Source: Amycolatopsis sp. DSM 110486 (GTDB lineage: Bacteria > Actinomycetota > Actinomycetes > Mycobacteriales > Pseudonocardiaceae). From it: a DNA stretch of 64,000 nucleotides. Position 1 is the first letter of the stretch. Each line of letters starts with the position of its first letter. The stretch lies in NCBI RefSeq assembly GCF_019468465.1, contig NZ_CP080519.1, positions 1,503,001 to 1,567,000 of the forward strand, in the 5' to 3' direction. Positions 51,862 through 60,402 of the stretch are shown here, piece by piece. A model generated the notes under the pieces. The model was not told the DNA's origin, did no database searches, and worked only from the letters and a program-made list of their open reading frames with translations. The translations under genes and the position numbers were made by a program.

Positions 51862-52209
51862 CAGGGAGAGGCGGGGGCTGTCTGGCCGTCGCGGGCTGTC
51901 TGGGCCGGAAGACAGCGCCGGGCGAAGGGCGCTCACCTGGTGCCGGAATCAGGAGCACACCGGGCCGGCCGAAGATTCGCCCCGGTGCGTTCCCTGCGAC
52001 CAGGAGTCCCGTCGCCGACAAAGTCGTCGCCGGTCCCTCGACGCCCCACGTGGAGATCGCCGCCGCCGACGGCGAGGACCTGGCAGGCGACCGATCACAC
52101 GCACACAACCCGGCCAGACCAGACACCACCCCTCACAACGAACAACCCCGCATCCTCCAACGAGTGTCCCCACCAGACGACCACAGCGGGATTTGATACA
52201 TCTCTCCCC
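51862..52209. other. Gap between the methyltransferase remnant and the sugar kinase
   Basis: 348 nt without a gene. GGGCTGTCTGG is repeated at about 51876 and 51893, possibly marking the deletion point that shortened the methyltransferase copy. The last 50 nt are AT-richer (GATTTGATACAT) and probably hold the kinase promoter. Confidence 0.4.
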
Positions 52210-53637
52210 ATGAACGACAACCAGGTGGTCCTGGGCATCGACATCGGCACAACCGCCGTGAAAGTCGCCGCGTTCGGCACAGACGGCCGGGCGCGCGCGG
52301 TGCACAGCGAGGCCTACCCGATCACCCGGCCGCGGCCCGGCTGGGCGGAGCAGGACCCCGAGGACTGGTGGCGCGGCTGCGTCACCGCGATCAGCGCCGT
52401 CCTCGCCGAAGTGCCCGACGTCGTCGTGCGCGGGGCGGGGATCGTGAGCCAGGTCAACACGCACCTGCTCGTAAAGCAAGACCTCACCCCGCTGACGCCC
52501 GCCGTGATCTGGCAGGACCAGCGGTGCGCCGACGTCGCGCGGGAGCTGGACGCGCGGTTCACCCCCGAGGACAAGCTGCGGATCTGGGGCGGGCCGGTGG
52601 CGCTGGACGCGTCGTTCGTCGGGGCGCGGGCGGCGTGGTTCGCGGAGCACGAACCGGACAAGTGGGCGCGGGCGCGGTGGATCCTGAGCCCCAAGGACTT
52701 CATCGGTGCGCGCCTCACCGGCCGCGTGGCCACGGACAAGCTGTCCGGCGTCCGGATCGCGGGCGCCCAGGGTTATCTGCCCGAGGCCGTCGCCCTCGTC
52801 GACGGGCTGGGTGAACGGCTGCCGGAGCTCCTCGAGCCCGAAACTCCGTTGGGGCCGGCAAAACAACTCAACGGCGCGCCCGTCGTCGTGGGGACGATGG
52901 ACGCGTTCGGCGCGGTTTTCGGCACGCGCACGACGGAGCCGGGCCGCGGCATGATCTCGTGCGGCACGTCGCTGGTCGTCGCGGGTGCGTCGCGTCACCG
53001 CGCCACTCAGCAGGGCATCGTGACGTTCCCGCCGCGCGGCGACCTCTACGTCCACGCCGGTCCGACGCAGGCCGCGGGCGAGGCCGTCAGGTGGTGGGCC
53101 CAGGCGTCGGGACAGACCGTGCCCGAAGTGTTCGATTCAGCGGCCGACGGTGCGGCCGGGATCGTCTTCACGCCGTACCTGCAGGGCGAACGCGCGCCCC
53201 TGTGGGACGCCGACGTGCGGGGCAGCTTCCTCGGGCTGACCTCGTCGGCGACGCGCGCGGACCTCTCGCGCGCGGTGCTGACGGGCGTCGCGTTCTCCGC
53301 GCGGCACGTACTGGAGCACGTGGAGCAGGCGTGCGGCTTCCGGCTGCCCTCCCTCACGTTCTCCGGCGGCGGCGCGCGCAGCGACCTGTGGACGCAGCTG
53401 CACGCCGACGTGCTCGGCCGCCCCGTCGAACGCCTCCGGGTGCACGACAGCGCCGCGCTCGGGGCCGCGCTGCTGGGGGCCGTCGGCGTGGGGCTGCAGC
53501 CGGACGTCGAGACGGCGGCCGCCGCGACCGTCGCCGTTGAGCGCGTGTTCGAGCCGCAGACGGACCTGACGCGGCTGTACGAGGCGTACCGCGCTTCGTA
53601 CGAGGGGCTCGCGAAGGTGCACGAGCTGCTGCGGTGA
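52210..53637 (+). CDS. FGGY-family sugar kinase (xylulokinase/gluconokinase-like)
   Basis: 475 residues. VLGIDIGTTAVKVAAF is the first phosphate loop; ISCGTSLVVAG and FSGGGARSDLW are the second-lobe ATP-binding motifs. It phosphorylates a pentulose, hexulose or polyol. WAEQDPEDWW is conserved. No transporter or isomerase is nearby to define the sugar. Its stop overlaps a small GTG frame (GTGA). Confidence 0.92.
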   Translation: MNDNQVVLGIDIGTTAVKVAAFGTDGRARAVHSEAYPITRPRPGWAEQDPEDWWRGCVTAISAVLAEVPDVVVRGAGIVSQVNTHLLVKQDLTPLTPAVIWQDQRCADVARELDARFTPEDKLRIWGGPVALDASFVGARAAWFAEHEPDKWARARWILSPKDFIGARLTGRVATDKLSGVRIAGAQGYLPEAVALVDGLGERLPELLEPETPLGPAKQLNGAPVVVGTMDAFGAVFGTRTTEPGRGMISCGTSLVVAGASRHRATQQGIVTFPPRGDLYVHAGPTQAAGEAVRWWAQASGQTVPEVFDSAADGAAGIVFTPYLQGERAPLWDADVRGSFLGLTSSATRADLSRAVLTGVAFSARHVLEHVEQACGFRLPSLTFSGGGARSDLWTQLHADVLGRPVERLRVHDSAALGAALLGAVGVGLQPDVETAAAATVAVERVFEPQTDLTRLYEAYRASYEGLAKVHELLR

Positions 53638-53759
53638 ACCAGCACCACGTCGGGTCCGTGTCCTCCGGCATGGACGAAGAACAGCCGGCCCCGGACTACG
53701 AGGTGCTAGCCGCGATCATCGGCTTCCCGCCCCGCGACCCTGATGTAATGGAGAAATGA
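53634..53759 (+). CDS. Small protein, 41 residues, linking kinase and hydrolase genes
   Basis: GTG at 53634 overlaps the kinase stop (GTGA) and its own TGA overlaps the hydrolase start (ATGA). These two 4-nt couplings are the main evidence that it is translated. The product contains MDEEQPAPDYEVLAAIIGFP and ends VMEK; it is acidic with no recognised domain. It may serve mainly to couple translation of the flanking genes. Confidence 0.5.
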   Translation: MNQHHVGSVSSGMDEEQPAPDYEVLAAIIGFPPRDPDVMEK

Positions 53760-54436
53760 GGACGATCCGCTACGGCGGCGAACCCAGCCAGTTCGTCGAG
53801 CTGCACGGCGACAACCCCGTGCGCGGCACGGCTTTCCTGCTCCACGGCGGCTGGTGGCGCGCCCAGCGCGACCTGCACCTGATGGACGCGCTCGCCGACG
53901 ACCTCGTCGCCGCCGGCTGGCTCGTCGCGAACCTCGAGTACCGCCGCATCGACGGCGACACCGGCGGCTGGCCCCAGACCCTCGACGACGTCCTCGCCGC
54001 CATGGCCGCGGTGCCCGTTGCCGAGGACCTGCCGACGATCGCGGTCGGCCACTCCGCGGGCGGTCACCTTGCCCTCCTTGCCGCGGCGTCCGTGAAACCG
54101 TCCGCCGTCATCGGCCTCGCCCCCATCACCGACGTCCCCCGCAGCGCCGCCGAAGGCCTCGGCGAGGGCGCCGCTCGCCTGTTCCTGCCGTCCCCCGACC
54201 CGGCCGCCTCGCCCCTCACGTGCCTGCCGATCGGCGTGCCCCAGCTGATCCTCCACGGCGACGCCGACGTCCGCGTGCCCGTCGACCACAGCCGCGTTTA
54301 CGTCGAAGCCGCCCGAAAAGCCGGCGACGACGTCACCTTCACCGAGCTCCCCGGCGTGGACCACTTCCGCGTGATCGACCCCGCCGACGACCCCTGGCAG
54401 CACGCCCGCACCTGGCTCACCACCCGCTTCGACTGA
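53756..54436 (+). CDS. Alpha/beta hydrolase, esterase/formamidase-like
   Basis: 226 residues. HGGWWR is the oxyanion motif of hormone-sensitive-lipase-like and kynurenine-formamidase-like enzymes; the nucleophile is in VGHSAGGHLAL, Asp in HGDADVRVPV and His in VDHFRVID. Cytoplasmic. Third gene of the kinase unit by overlap. Substrate unknown. Confidence 0.85.
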   Translation: MRTIRYGGEPSQFVELHGDNPVRGTAFLLHGGWWRAQRDLHLMDALADDLVAAGWLVANLEYRRIDGDTGGWPQTLDDVLAAMAAVPVAEDLPTIAVGHSAGGHLALLAAASVKPSAVIGLAPITDVPRSAAEGLGEGAARLFLPSPDPAASPLTCLPIGVPQLILHGDADVRVPVDHSRVYVEAARKAGDDVTFTELPGVDHFRVIDPADDPWQHARTWLTTRFD

Positions 54437-54518
54437 GCGGCGACAAAATCGGTGGGCACGGCGACGCCGCACCGCTATCGTTCCGGGGACCGTGACTCGA
54501 CACCGGGAGGTGAGACCC

Positions 54519-54572
54519 ATGAACGCTGTTTCGATGTGGGTGCTCCCCTCGTCGTCACGGTCGGGCGACTGA
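54519..54572 (+). CDS. Possible 17-codon leader peptide before the GNAT/IF-1 pair
   Basis: ATG at 54519 has an excellent site, GGGAGGTGA, 6 nt upstream and reads MNAVSMWVLPSSSRSGD then TGA. Between it and the acetyltransferase start lie CGGGAG (54580-54585) and CTCCCG (54604-54609), able to form a hairpin. The strong ribosome site without a protein-sized frame suggests a regulatory upstream ORF. Confidence 0.4.
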   Translation: MNAVSMWVLPSSSRSGD

Positions 54573-54624
54573 CGTAGGGGTTGCCGGGAGCGCCTTGATC
54601 AGCCACTCCCGAAAGGTGACCACC

Positions 54625-55413
54625 ATGAACACTCTGCGTTTCACCGCGGGCGAACCCGCGGTGAAGATCACCCACGTCGCACCGAGGCTGTGGCACGCGC
54701 TGGACGACGACCGGGTCACCGGCCGCGCCGAGGCCACCACGCGCCCCGACGGGCGGGTCTTCCTCAGCGTCGACGCCTGGCACCGCTCGGTTTTCGACCA
54801 GCTCGTCCACACGATGCTCACGACCCTGCCGGAACCGCTCCACACGGTGGTCGACGAAACCGACCACGAACTGCTGGCCGCCTGGCGCCAGGCCGGCTTG
54901 ACGATCCGGCGGCGCGAGTGGGAGTACGTCGTGCCCACCGATCCGCGTGTCACCGGGCCGGCGCTCCCACCACCGGGCGTCACCCTCGTGCCCGCCGGGA
55001 CCGTCGAAGACGGCCCGCTTCGGGAGGTGGACCGCGTCGTCCGCGCCGAGGTCGAAGCGAGCGTCGGCTGGCAGGAGATGCCGGCCGAGGTACTGGTCCG
55101 GCCCGGCGACACCATTGTGGACCCGGCGAGGTATGCCGTGGCAGCCGAAGACGGCGAGTACGTGGGCCTGGTCCGGGTCGTCCAGATGACGCGCCTGCCC
55201 CGGATCGGGCTGGTCGCCGTCCGCACTGCCCGGCGGCGCCGTGGCATCGCCCGCGCGCTGCTGGCCCACTCGCTCGGCGTCCTGCACCGGGCGGGGATCG
55301 AGGCGGCGTCGGCCGAGGTGAACGAGGCCAACGAAGCGGCGACGGCGTTGTTCGAGAGCATCGGCGCCCGGCGGGCGAACAGCACCTTGGAGCTGGTGCG
55401 CCATGGCCGGTAA
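54625..55413 (+). CDS. GNAT-family N-acetyltransferase
   Basis: 262 residues. The C-terminal GNAT domain has [20 protein letters not shown] (acetyl-CoA loop) and [19 protein letters not shown]. The N-terminal half carries a family-specific region and a linker around residue 105. AAAGG precedes the ATG. Its 3' end overlaps the IF-1 paralogue by 11 nt, so both are made together; an acetylation target in the translation apparatus is a guess only. Confidence 0.87.
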   Translation: MNTLRFTAGEPAVKITHVAPRLWHALDDDRVTGRAEATTRPDGRVFLSVDAWHRSVFDQLVHTMLTTLPEPLHTVVDETDHELLAAWRQAGLTIRRREWEYVVPTDPRVTGPALPPPGVTLVPAGTVEDGPLREVDRVVRAEVEASVGWQEMPAEVLVRPGDTIVDPARYAVAAEDGEYVGLVRVVQMTRLPRIGLVAVRTARRRRGIARALLAHSLGVLHRAGIEAASAEVNEANEAATALFESIGARRANSTLELVRHGR

Positions 55414-55624
55414 GGGCGGGATCGAAGTCGAGGGAACCGTGGTGGAGTGCCTGCGCGACGCCCGGTTCAAGGTCGAGCTGTCGAACGGGCACCACGTGCT
55501 CGCCCACATCAGCGGCAAGATCAGGAAGAACTTCATCAAGATCGTGCCGTACGACCGGGTCCTGGTGGAGCTGAGCCCGTACGACCTGAGCCGGGGTCGG
55601 ATCCTGTTCCGGTACCGGAACTAG
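55403..55624 (+). CDS. infA: Translation initiation factor IF-1 paralogue
   Basis: 73 residues, a single S1/OB fold. [39 protein letters not shown] and [18 protein letters not shown] match IF-1, with differences ([17 protein letters not shown]) that mark a second copy rather than the ribosomal-operon infA. It binds the ribosomal A site. It is away from the ribosomal protein operon, overlapping a GNAT gene, suggesting a conditional role. Confidence 0.93.
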   Translation: MAGKGGIEVEGTVVECLRDARFKVELSNGHHVLAHISGKIRKNFIKIVPYDRVLVELSPYDLSRGRILFRYRN

Positions 55625-55752
55625 GGCCGGGACGTTCCTGTCGGCGAGCTGGTGCACCTCGGTGCGCCGGCCGCTGCGGGACCGTCCGAAGTGGACTCCC
55701 TGCCCCGGTTTGCCCGAACACACCACCGACCGGGGCAGGAAGCGCCCGAAGG

Positions 55753-56478
55753 TCAGACGTTCGCTTCCACGAACTGGCGGCCCTCGGTATTCTCGACCAC
55801 GATCGAAGCGACCTGAGAGGGGTCGACGAGGGCGGAACCGTTGAGGTCCGCACCGTCGTGGACAGCCTTCTGGGACACGAGCCAGCCACCGGCGATTTCG
55901 CGGTCGCCGTTCTTGCTGACCACGATCAGGCGGCACTTCTCGCCCGCCGGAATGCCCGTCACGGCGGCCTCGACGCGAACCCAGCCTGCGGCCGGGACGA
56001 TGCTCGCGGTGAGCCGCGTTTCGCCCGAGGTGCCGCTGAGGAACTTGGTGCCGGGCACGGTGCTGGACGCGGTCGTCGGCACGGGCGCGGGCGGCGGCGG
56101 AACGGCGACGGCCGGGCCCGCGGGCGAACCCGCCTTGCCCACCACGACACCGACGCCCATCGCGGCGGCGGCGACCACGACGGCGGCCGTCGCGGCCAGG
56201 AACCGGCCACGGCCGGCCGAGCTGCGCGCTTCCGAACGCACCTGGCGCAGCGTGCGCTGCAGCAGCAGGTCGCCGCCCTCGGGTGGGCCGTCGAGCAGTG
56301 CCTCGGGCGGCACTTCGCCCAGGAACTCCTGCATCTCGCGCAGCGACTCGACCTCCGCGCGGCAGTCCGCGCAGCCGGCGAGGTGCGTCTCGATCGTCTG
56401 CTTCTCCTCCGCGGAGACTTCACCGGCGACGTAGCCGGCGAGGTCCGCGTGGTCGGGGAAGTCGCTGAACCCACTCAT
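55753..56478 (-). CDS. Anti-sigma factor, zinc-finger (ZAS) type
   Basis: 241 residues. The ZAS motif H32-x3-C36-x2-C39 (THLAGCADC), one membrane helix at about 93-114 and an extracytoplasmic beta domain (RskA-like) of about 110 residues. It holds the adjacent ECF sigma factor inactive at the membrane until a signal triggers proteolysis. ATG abuts the sigma-factor stop. Confidence 0.93.
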   Translation of the reverse strand: MSGFSDFPDHADLAGYVAGEVSAEEKQTIETHLAGCADCRAEVESLREMQEFLGEVPPEALLDGPPEGGDLLLQRTLRQVRSEARSSAGRGRFLAATAAVVVAAAAMGVGVVVGKAGSPAGPAVAVPPPPAPVPTTASSTVPGTKFLSGTSGETRLTASIVPAAGWVRVEAAVTGIPAGEKCRLIVVSKNGDREIAGGWLVSQKAVHDGADLNGSALVDPSQVASIVVENTEGRQFVEANV

Positions 56479-57015
56479 CTACGCCGCCCCCACCCGCTGA
56501 TCCGCGAACTTCTCCCGCAATGCCCGTAACCCGTAGTACGAGCGGGATTTCACCGTGCCCGCCGGGATTCCCAGCTGCTCGGCGGCCTCGGTCACCGTAC
56601 GGCCGTGCAGGTACATCTGTTCCAGGACTTCGCGGTGCTCGGGCGAGAGGCCCTCGAGCGCCGACAGGACCACCATCGAGTCCACGACGTGGTCGGCGTG
56701 GTCGTGCTCCACCGGCACGGTCGTAGGCGACTCCGCGACCTCCGCCGGACGCGCGTCCCGCGCGCGGACCTTGTCGATCACCAGGTTGCGGACGACGGTC
56801 AGCAGCCAGCCGCGCACGGAACCCTTGCCGTTGACGAGGCTGTCCGGGTTGCGCCAGGCGCGCACCAGGGCCTCCTGCACCACGTCCTCGGCGGCCGCGC
56901 GGTCGTTGAGGAGTCTCGTGGCGTAGGCGAGCATCGCCTTTCCGTGCTCCTCGAACAACGAGCGGACGAGCGCCTCGTCGGCCACCTGTTGGCGGTGACG
57001 AGTCCTCAACCCGGC
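56479..57015 (-). CDS. ECF RNA polymerase sigma factor (SigL/SigK-like)
   Basis: 178 residues with sigma-2 (AAAEDVVQEALVRAW) and sigma-4 (SPEHREVLEQMYLHGRTVTE, GTVKSRSYYGLRALRE) regions. Partner of the downstream membrane anti-sigma factor. ATG at 57015 has GGGAGG upstream; longer starts exist. The adjacent HtrA-like protease gene, same strand but 315 nt upstream, may belong to the same envelope-stress circuit. Confidence 0.94.
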   Translation of the reverse strand, partial: AGLRTRHRQQVADEALVRSLFEEHGKAMLAYATRLLNDRAAAEDVVQEALVRAWRNPDSLVNGKGSVRGWLLTVVRNLVIDKVRARDARPAEVAESPTTVPVEHDHADHVVDSMVVLSALEGLSPEHREVLEQMYLHGRTVTEAAEQLGIPAGTVKSRSYYGLRALREKFADQRVGAA

Positions 57016-57330
57016 CATTCCGGACCACCCTCCCCGAACCGGCAAGATCACCCTTGCCCTGCTGCGCAGAACTGTAGGACAGCACCCGAGGCCGTCCGCA
57101 CGAGGTGCGCGATCGGCGACCACCACCCACAGTGGCCGCTTTGCACCCCGCGACAGTCAACCCTTCCCCTGAACGGACGATTGCCATCACGGGGGGCAAC
57201 CGACACCTTCGGCCACGGACGGTGCCCGTTCGTCCCCCGTCGGACCCGGTTTCGGTGCGCTCACCGACCTCGCCACCACGTTCAGTGACGAAGGCGACCC
57301 GCTCGTCCGGCCAGGCCCCGGCCGTCGCAC
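57016..57330. other. Gap upstream of the ECF sigma factor gene
   Basis: 315 nt without a gene. On the minus strand TACAGT (complement of 57073-57078) is a possible -10 about 58 nt before the sigma start, and TTGACT (complement of 57157-57162) a possible -35 of another promoter. Neither has a convincing partner. Confidence 0.4.
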
Positions 57331-58521
57331 TCAGCCGATCGGACCACTCACCGGGACGAGCGTCACCGTGGCCGTTTTGCCGCCTTGACCGGCGACCGTG
57401 ACGCGCAGTTTGTCGCCCGGGTGGTGGGTGTCCATGAGGGCGATCAGCGCCGTCGCCGAGGTGACCGGTTTGTCGTCGATGCCCACCACGAGCAGGTTGG
57501 CCTTCAGGCCCAGTTTGGCCGCCGGCCCGCCCGCGACCACGGACTTGATGAGCGCGCCCGTGCCGTTGCCGCCGTCGACCACGGTGAGGCCGACGAACGC
57601 GCTGGGTCCGATGTGGATGGTGTCGGACGCCTTGCCCTCGAGGATGCGCTTCGCGATGTCGGCGGCTGTCGTGATGGGGATCGCAAAGCCCTCGTGCGGG
57701 CGCAGGCCCTCGTCGAACACGTAGCCGGCGTTCGCGGCCGTGTCGACGCCGATCACGTGGCCCTGGGTGTCGGCCAGCGGTCCGCCGGAGTCGCCCGACT
57801 GGATGTCGGCGTCGACCTGCAGCAGGCCGGTGAGCGTCTCAGTGGCGCCGGTGATCTCGTCCGCCGCCGTGACCTGCCGCCCGAGCGCCGTGACCTTGCC
57901 CGGCGACGCGCTCGGCGGCCCACCCAGGCCGCCCGCGTTGCCGATCGCCACCACTCCGTCGCCGATCTTCACCGCGCCGGACTCGCCCAGCGTCGCCGTG
58001 ACCAGTCCGGACGCGTCTTTCAACTTGAGCAGGGCGATGTCGTGGCTGCGGTCGTAACCCAGCACGGTGGCGTCGTAGCCGCGGCCGTTGCCGACGTCGG
58101 TCACGTGCATCGAGGTGGCGCCCTCGACCACGTGGTTGTTGGTGAGCACCAGGCCGTCGTCGCTCAGCACGATGCCCGTGCCCGCCGCGCCGCCGCCCTC
58201 GAGCCCCAGCTCCACATCGATGTCCACCACGGCGGGGCTGACCTTCGCGACCACCGACGCGACGTCGAACGCCGGCTGCGCCCGCACCGGGGCCGCCGGC
58301 GGCGCGGGCGGCGTCTTCGGCCCCCAGGCGTAGTGCCCGACGGCGACGCCGACGAGCGCCAGCAGCACCACCAGTCCGAGTGAGATCAGCACGGCGCGCA
58401 GGGGCCGCTTGCGCTTCGGCGGCTCCTGCGGGTTCGGCGGCGGCGCCGCGACCTGCGGGAGTGCCTCTTGCTGCTGGTGCGCCCACGGCGCACCGAGGGG
58501 GGCGTCGGTGTTCTGGCTCAT
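57331..58521 (-). CDS. HtrA/DegP-like membrane-anchored serine protease with PDZ domain
   Basis: 396 residues. A Pro-rich cytoplasmic lead (1-40), one membrane helix at 41-63, a trypsin-like domain with H130 (TNNHVV), D161 (DIALLKL) and S245 (GDSGGPL), then a PDZ domain (about 300-392). Located outside the membrane. It degrades or senses misfolded envelope proteins. ATG at 58521 has AGGGA upstream. Near the ECF sigma/anti-sigma pair. Confidence 0.93.
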   Translation of the reverse strand: MSQNTDAPLGAPWAHQQQEALPQVAAPPPNPQEPPKRKRPLRAVLISLGLVVLLALVGVAVGHYAWGPKTPPAPPAAPVRAQPAFDVASVVAKVSPAVVDIDVELGLEGGGAAGTGIVLSDDGLVLTNNHVVEGATSMHVTDVGNGRGYDATVLGYDRSHDIALLKLKDASGLVTATLGESGAVKIGDGVVAIGNAGGLGGPPSASPGKVTALGRQVTAADEITGATETLTGLLQVDADIQSGDSGGPLADTQGHVIGVDTAANAGYVFDEGLRPHEGFAIPITTAADIAKRILEGKASDTIHIGPSAFVGLTVVDGGNGTGALIKSVVAGGPAAKLGLKANLLVVGIDDKPVTSATALIALMDTHHPGDKLRVTVAGQGGKTATVTLVPVSGPIG

Positions 58522-58869
58522 CTTCGGTTCCCTGCCGCTCGCATCGGACAGCACACGTGCATTGTTCACACCGCCTCGATCGGGGAACAGTACTGGCAGG
58601 CCCGCCGGGGCGTGGGTTACGTTCGAAGTGATCTTCCCAGCCTGCTCCTCTCACCAGGTCGGCACACGCCGGCGGCTGTGCACTGGGATCACCGCCTCCG
58701 GCGCCCGACCGCCCGGCCGTCGGGAGTGCGGTGCGCTCACCGCTCTCCCGGCGGCCCCGGGTCGCCAACGTCCTTTGTGGACACTTTCGCCGATCCGCTG
58801 AATCCGCGGGTCTGGTGCCTCCTCGGGTGCGGACGTACCGTCCGAAGCGAGACCGAGGAGAGGTGGGCC
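58522..58869. other. Divergent promoter gap, protease/aldehyde dehydrogenase
   Basis: 348 nt, no gene recognised. CTTTGTGGACACTTTC and GGTGCGGACGTACCGTCCG (58828-58846) contain short palindromes, the second being GGACGTACCGTCC-like. No clear consensus promoter for either gene. Confidence 0.35.
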
Positions 58870-60339
58870 ATGCCCGAACACTTCAAGATGCTCATCGGCG
58901 GTCACGCCGTCGACGCGATCAGCGGCAAGACGTTCGAATCCCGCAACCCCTACACCGGCGAACCCTGGGCCGTGCTCCCCGACGGCGGGCCCGAGGACGT
59001 CGACGCCGCCGTGCGCGCGGCCCGCGCCGCCCTCGACGGCGAGTGGGGCTCCGCGACGGGCTTCACCCGGGCCGCACTGCTGCGCCGGCTGGGTGACCTG
59101 ATCGGCGAGAACGCCGAACGGCTGGCCCGCCTCGAGGTCAACGACTCAGGCAAGCTCCTGCGCGAGATGCTCGGCCAGCTCACCGCCCTGGGCGGCTGGT
59201 ACCACTACTTCGCGGGCCTGGCGGACAAGATCGAGGGGCGGCAGATCCCGTCGCCCAACCCGAACTACCTCGTGTACACGAAGCGTGAGCCGGTGGGGGT
59301 GGTCGCGGCGATCACTCCGTGGAACTCGCCGTTGTTGCTGCTGACGTGGAAGCTGGCGCCGGCACTGGCCGCTGGCTGCACTGTGGTGGTGAAGCCTTCG
59401 GAGCACGCACCGGTGTCGACGCTGGGGTTCGCCGCTTTGGTCACGGAGGCCGGTTTTCCACCCGGGGTGGTGAATGTTGTCACGGGCCTTTCGCGCGAGA
59501 CGGGTGCCTCTCTGGCCGGCCACCCCGGCGTGAACAAGGTCGCGTTCACGGGATCGACGGCGACGGGCCGGGCGGTTGCCCGGGCGGCGGCCGAGAACCT
59601 GGTGAAGGTGACCTTGGAGCTGGGCGGGAAATCGCCTCAGGTCGTGTTCCCCGACGCGGACCTGGAGGCGGCCGCGAACGGGATCGTGGCCGGCGTTTTC
59701 GCGGCCACCGGGCAGACGTGCATGGCGGGTTCGCGGTTGATCGTGCACGCGGATGTCCACGACGAGCTGGTGCGGTTGGTGGCCCGGCGCGCCGCCGCGA
59801 TCCGGCTGGGCGATCCGACGGCGGCGGAGACCGAGATGGGGCCGGTGGCCAATGAGCCGCAGTACGAGAAGGTGTTGTCGTACTTGGAAACCGCGCGAGC
59901 CGAGGGGGCGACGGTCGCGTACGGCGGTGTCGCGGATCCCGGCTTGGGTGGGTTGTTCGTGCAGCCGACGGTGCTGACCGGGGTCACACCGGAGTCGACG
60001 GTTTACCGGGAAGAGGTTTTCGGGCCCGTTTTGGCGGCGTTGACCTTCACCGATGAGGACGAGGCGGTGAAGCTGGCCAACGACACGCCCTACGGGTTGG
60101 CGGGGGCGGTGTGGACCAAGGATGTGCACCGGGCGCATCGGGTCGCGGGACGGATCCGGGCCGGCACGGTGTGGGTGAACGCCTATCGGGTGGTGGCTCC
60201 GTCGGTCCCGTTCGGGGGCTTCAAGAACTCCGGGCTGGGGCGGGAGAACGGGGTGCACGCGGTGGACGAGTACCTGGAGGAGAAGGCGGTCTGGGTGGAG
60301 CTCACCGGAGGGACGCGGGACCCGTTCACATTGGGCTGA
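58870..60339 (+). CDS. NAD(P)-dependent aldehyde dehydrogenase
   Basis: 489 residues. Catalytic E250 in LELGGKSP, nucleophile C284 in GQTCMAGS, cofactor motif FTGSTATG at 226-233, and PFGGFKNSGLGRENG near the C terminus as in betaine/hydroxymuconic-type ALDHs. Oxidises an aldehyde to the acid. GAGGAGAGGTGG precedes the ATG. Substrate not definable; betaine or aromatic aldehydes are typical. Confidence 0.93.
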   Translation: MPEHFKMLIGGHAVDAISGKTFESRNPYTGEPWAVLPDGGPEDVDAAVRAARAALDGEWGSATGFTRAALLRRLGDLIGENAERLARLEVNDSGKLLREMLGQLTALGGWYHYFAGLADKIEGRQIPSPNPNYLVYTKREPVGVVAAITPWNSPLLLLTWKLAPALAAGCTVVVKPSEHAPVSTLGFAALVTEAGFPPGVVNVVTGLSRETGASLAGHPGVNKVAFTGSTATGRAVARAAAENLVKVTLELGGKSPQVVFPDADLEAAANGIVAGVFAATGQTCMAGSRLIVHADVHDELVRLVARRAAAIRLGDPTAAETEMGPVANEPQYEKVLSYLETARAEGATVAYGGVADPGLGGLFVQPTVLTGVTPESTVYREEVFGPVLAALTFTDEDEAVKLANDTPYGLAGAVWTKDVHRAHRVAGRIRAGTVWVNAYRVVAPSVPFGGFKNSGLGRENGVHAVDEYLEEKAVWVELTGGTRDPFTLG

Positions 60340-60402
60340 GTCCATTGTGGATTGCGCTTCGAAAACCCGGTGCGCCGGGGACTCGGGCCTGGCAGGATCT
60401 TC

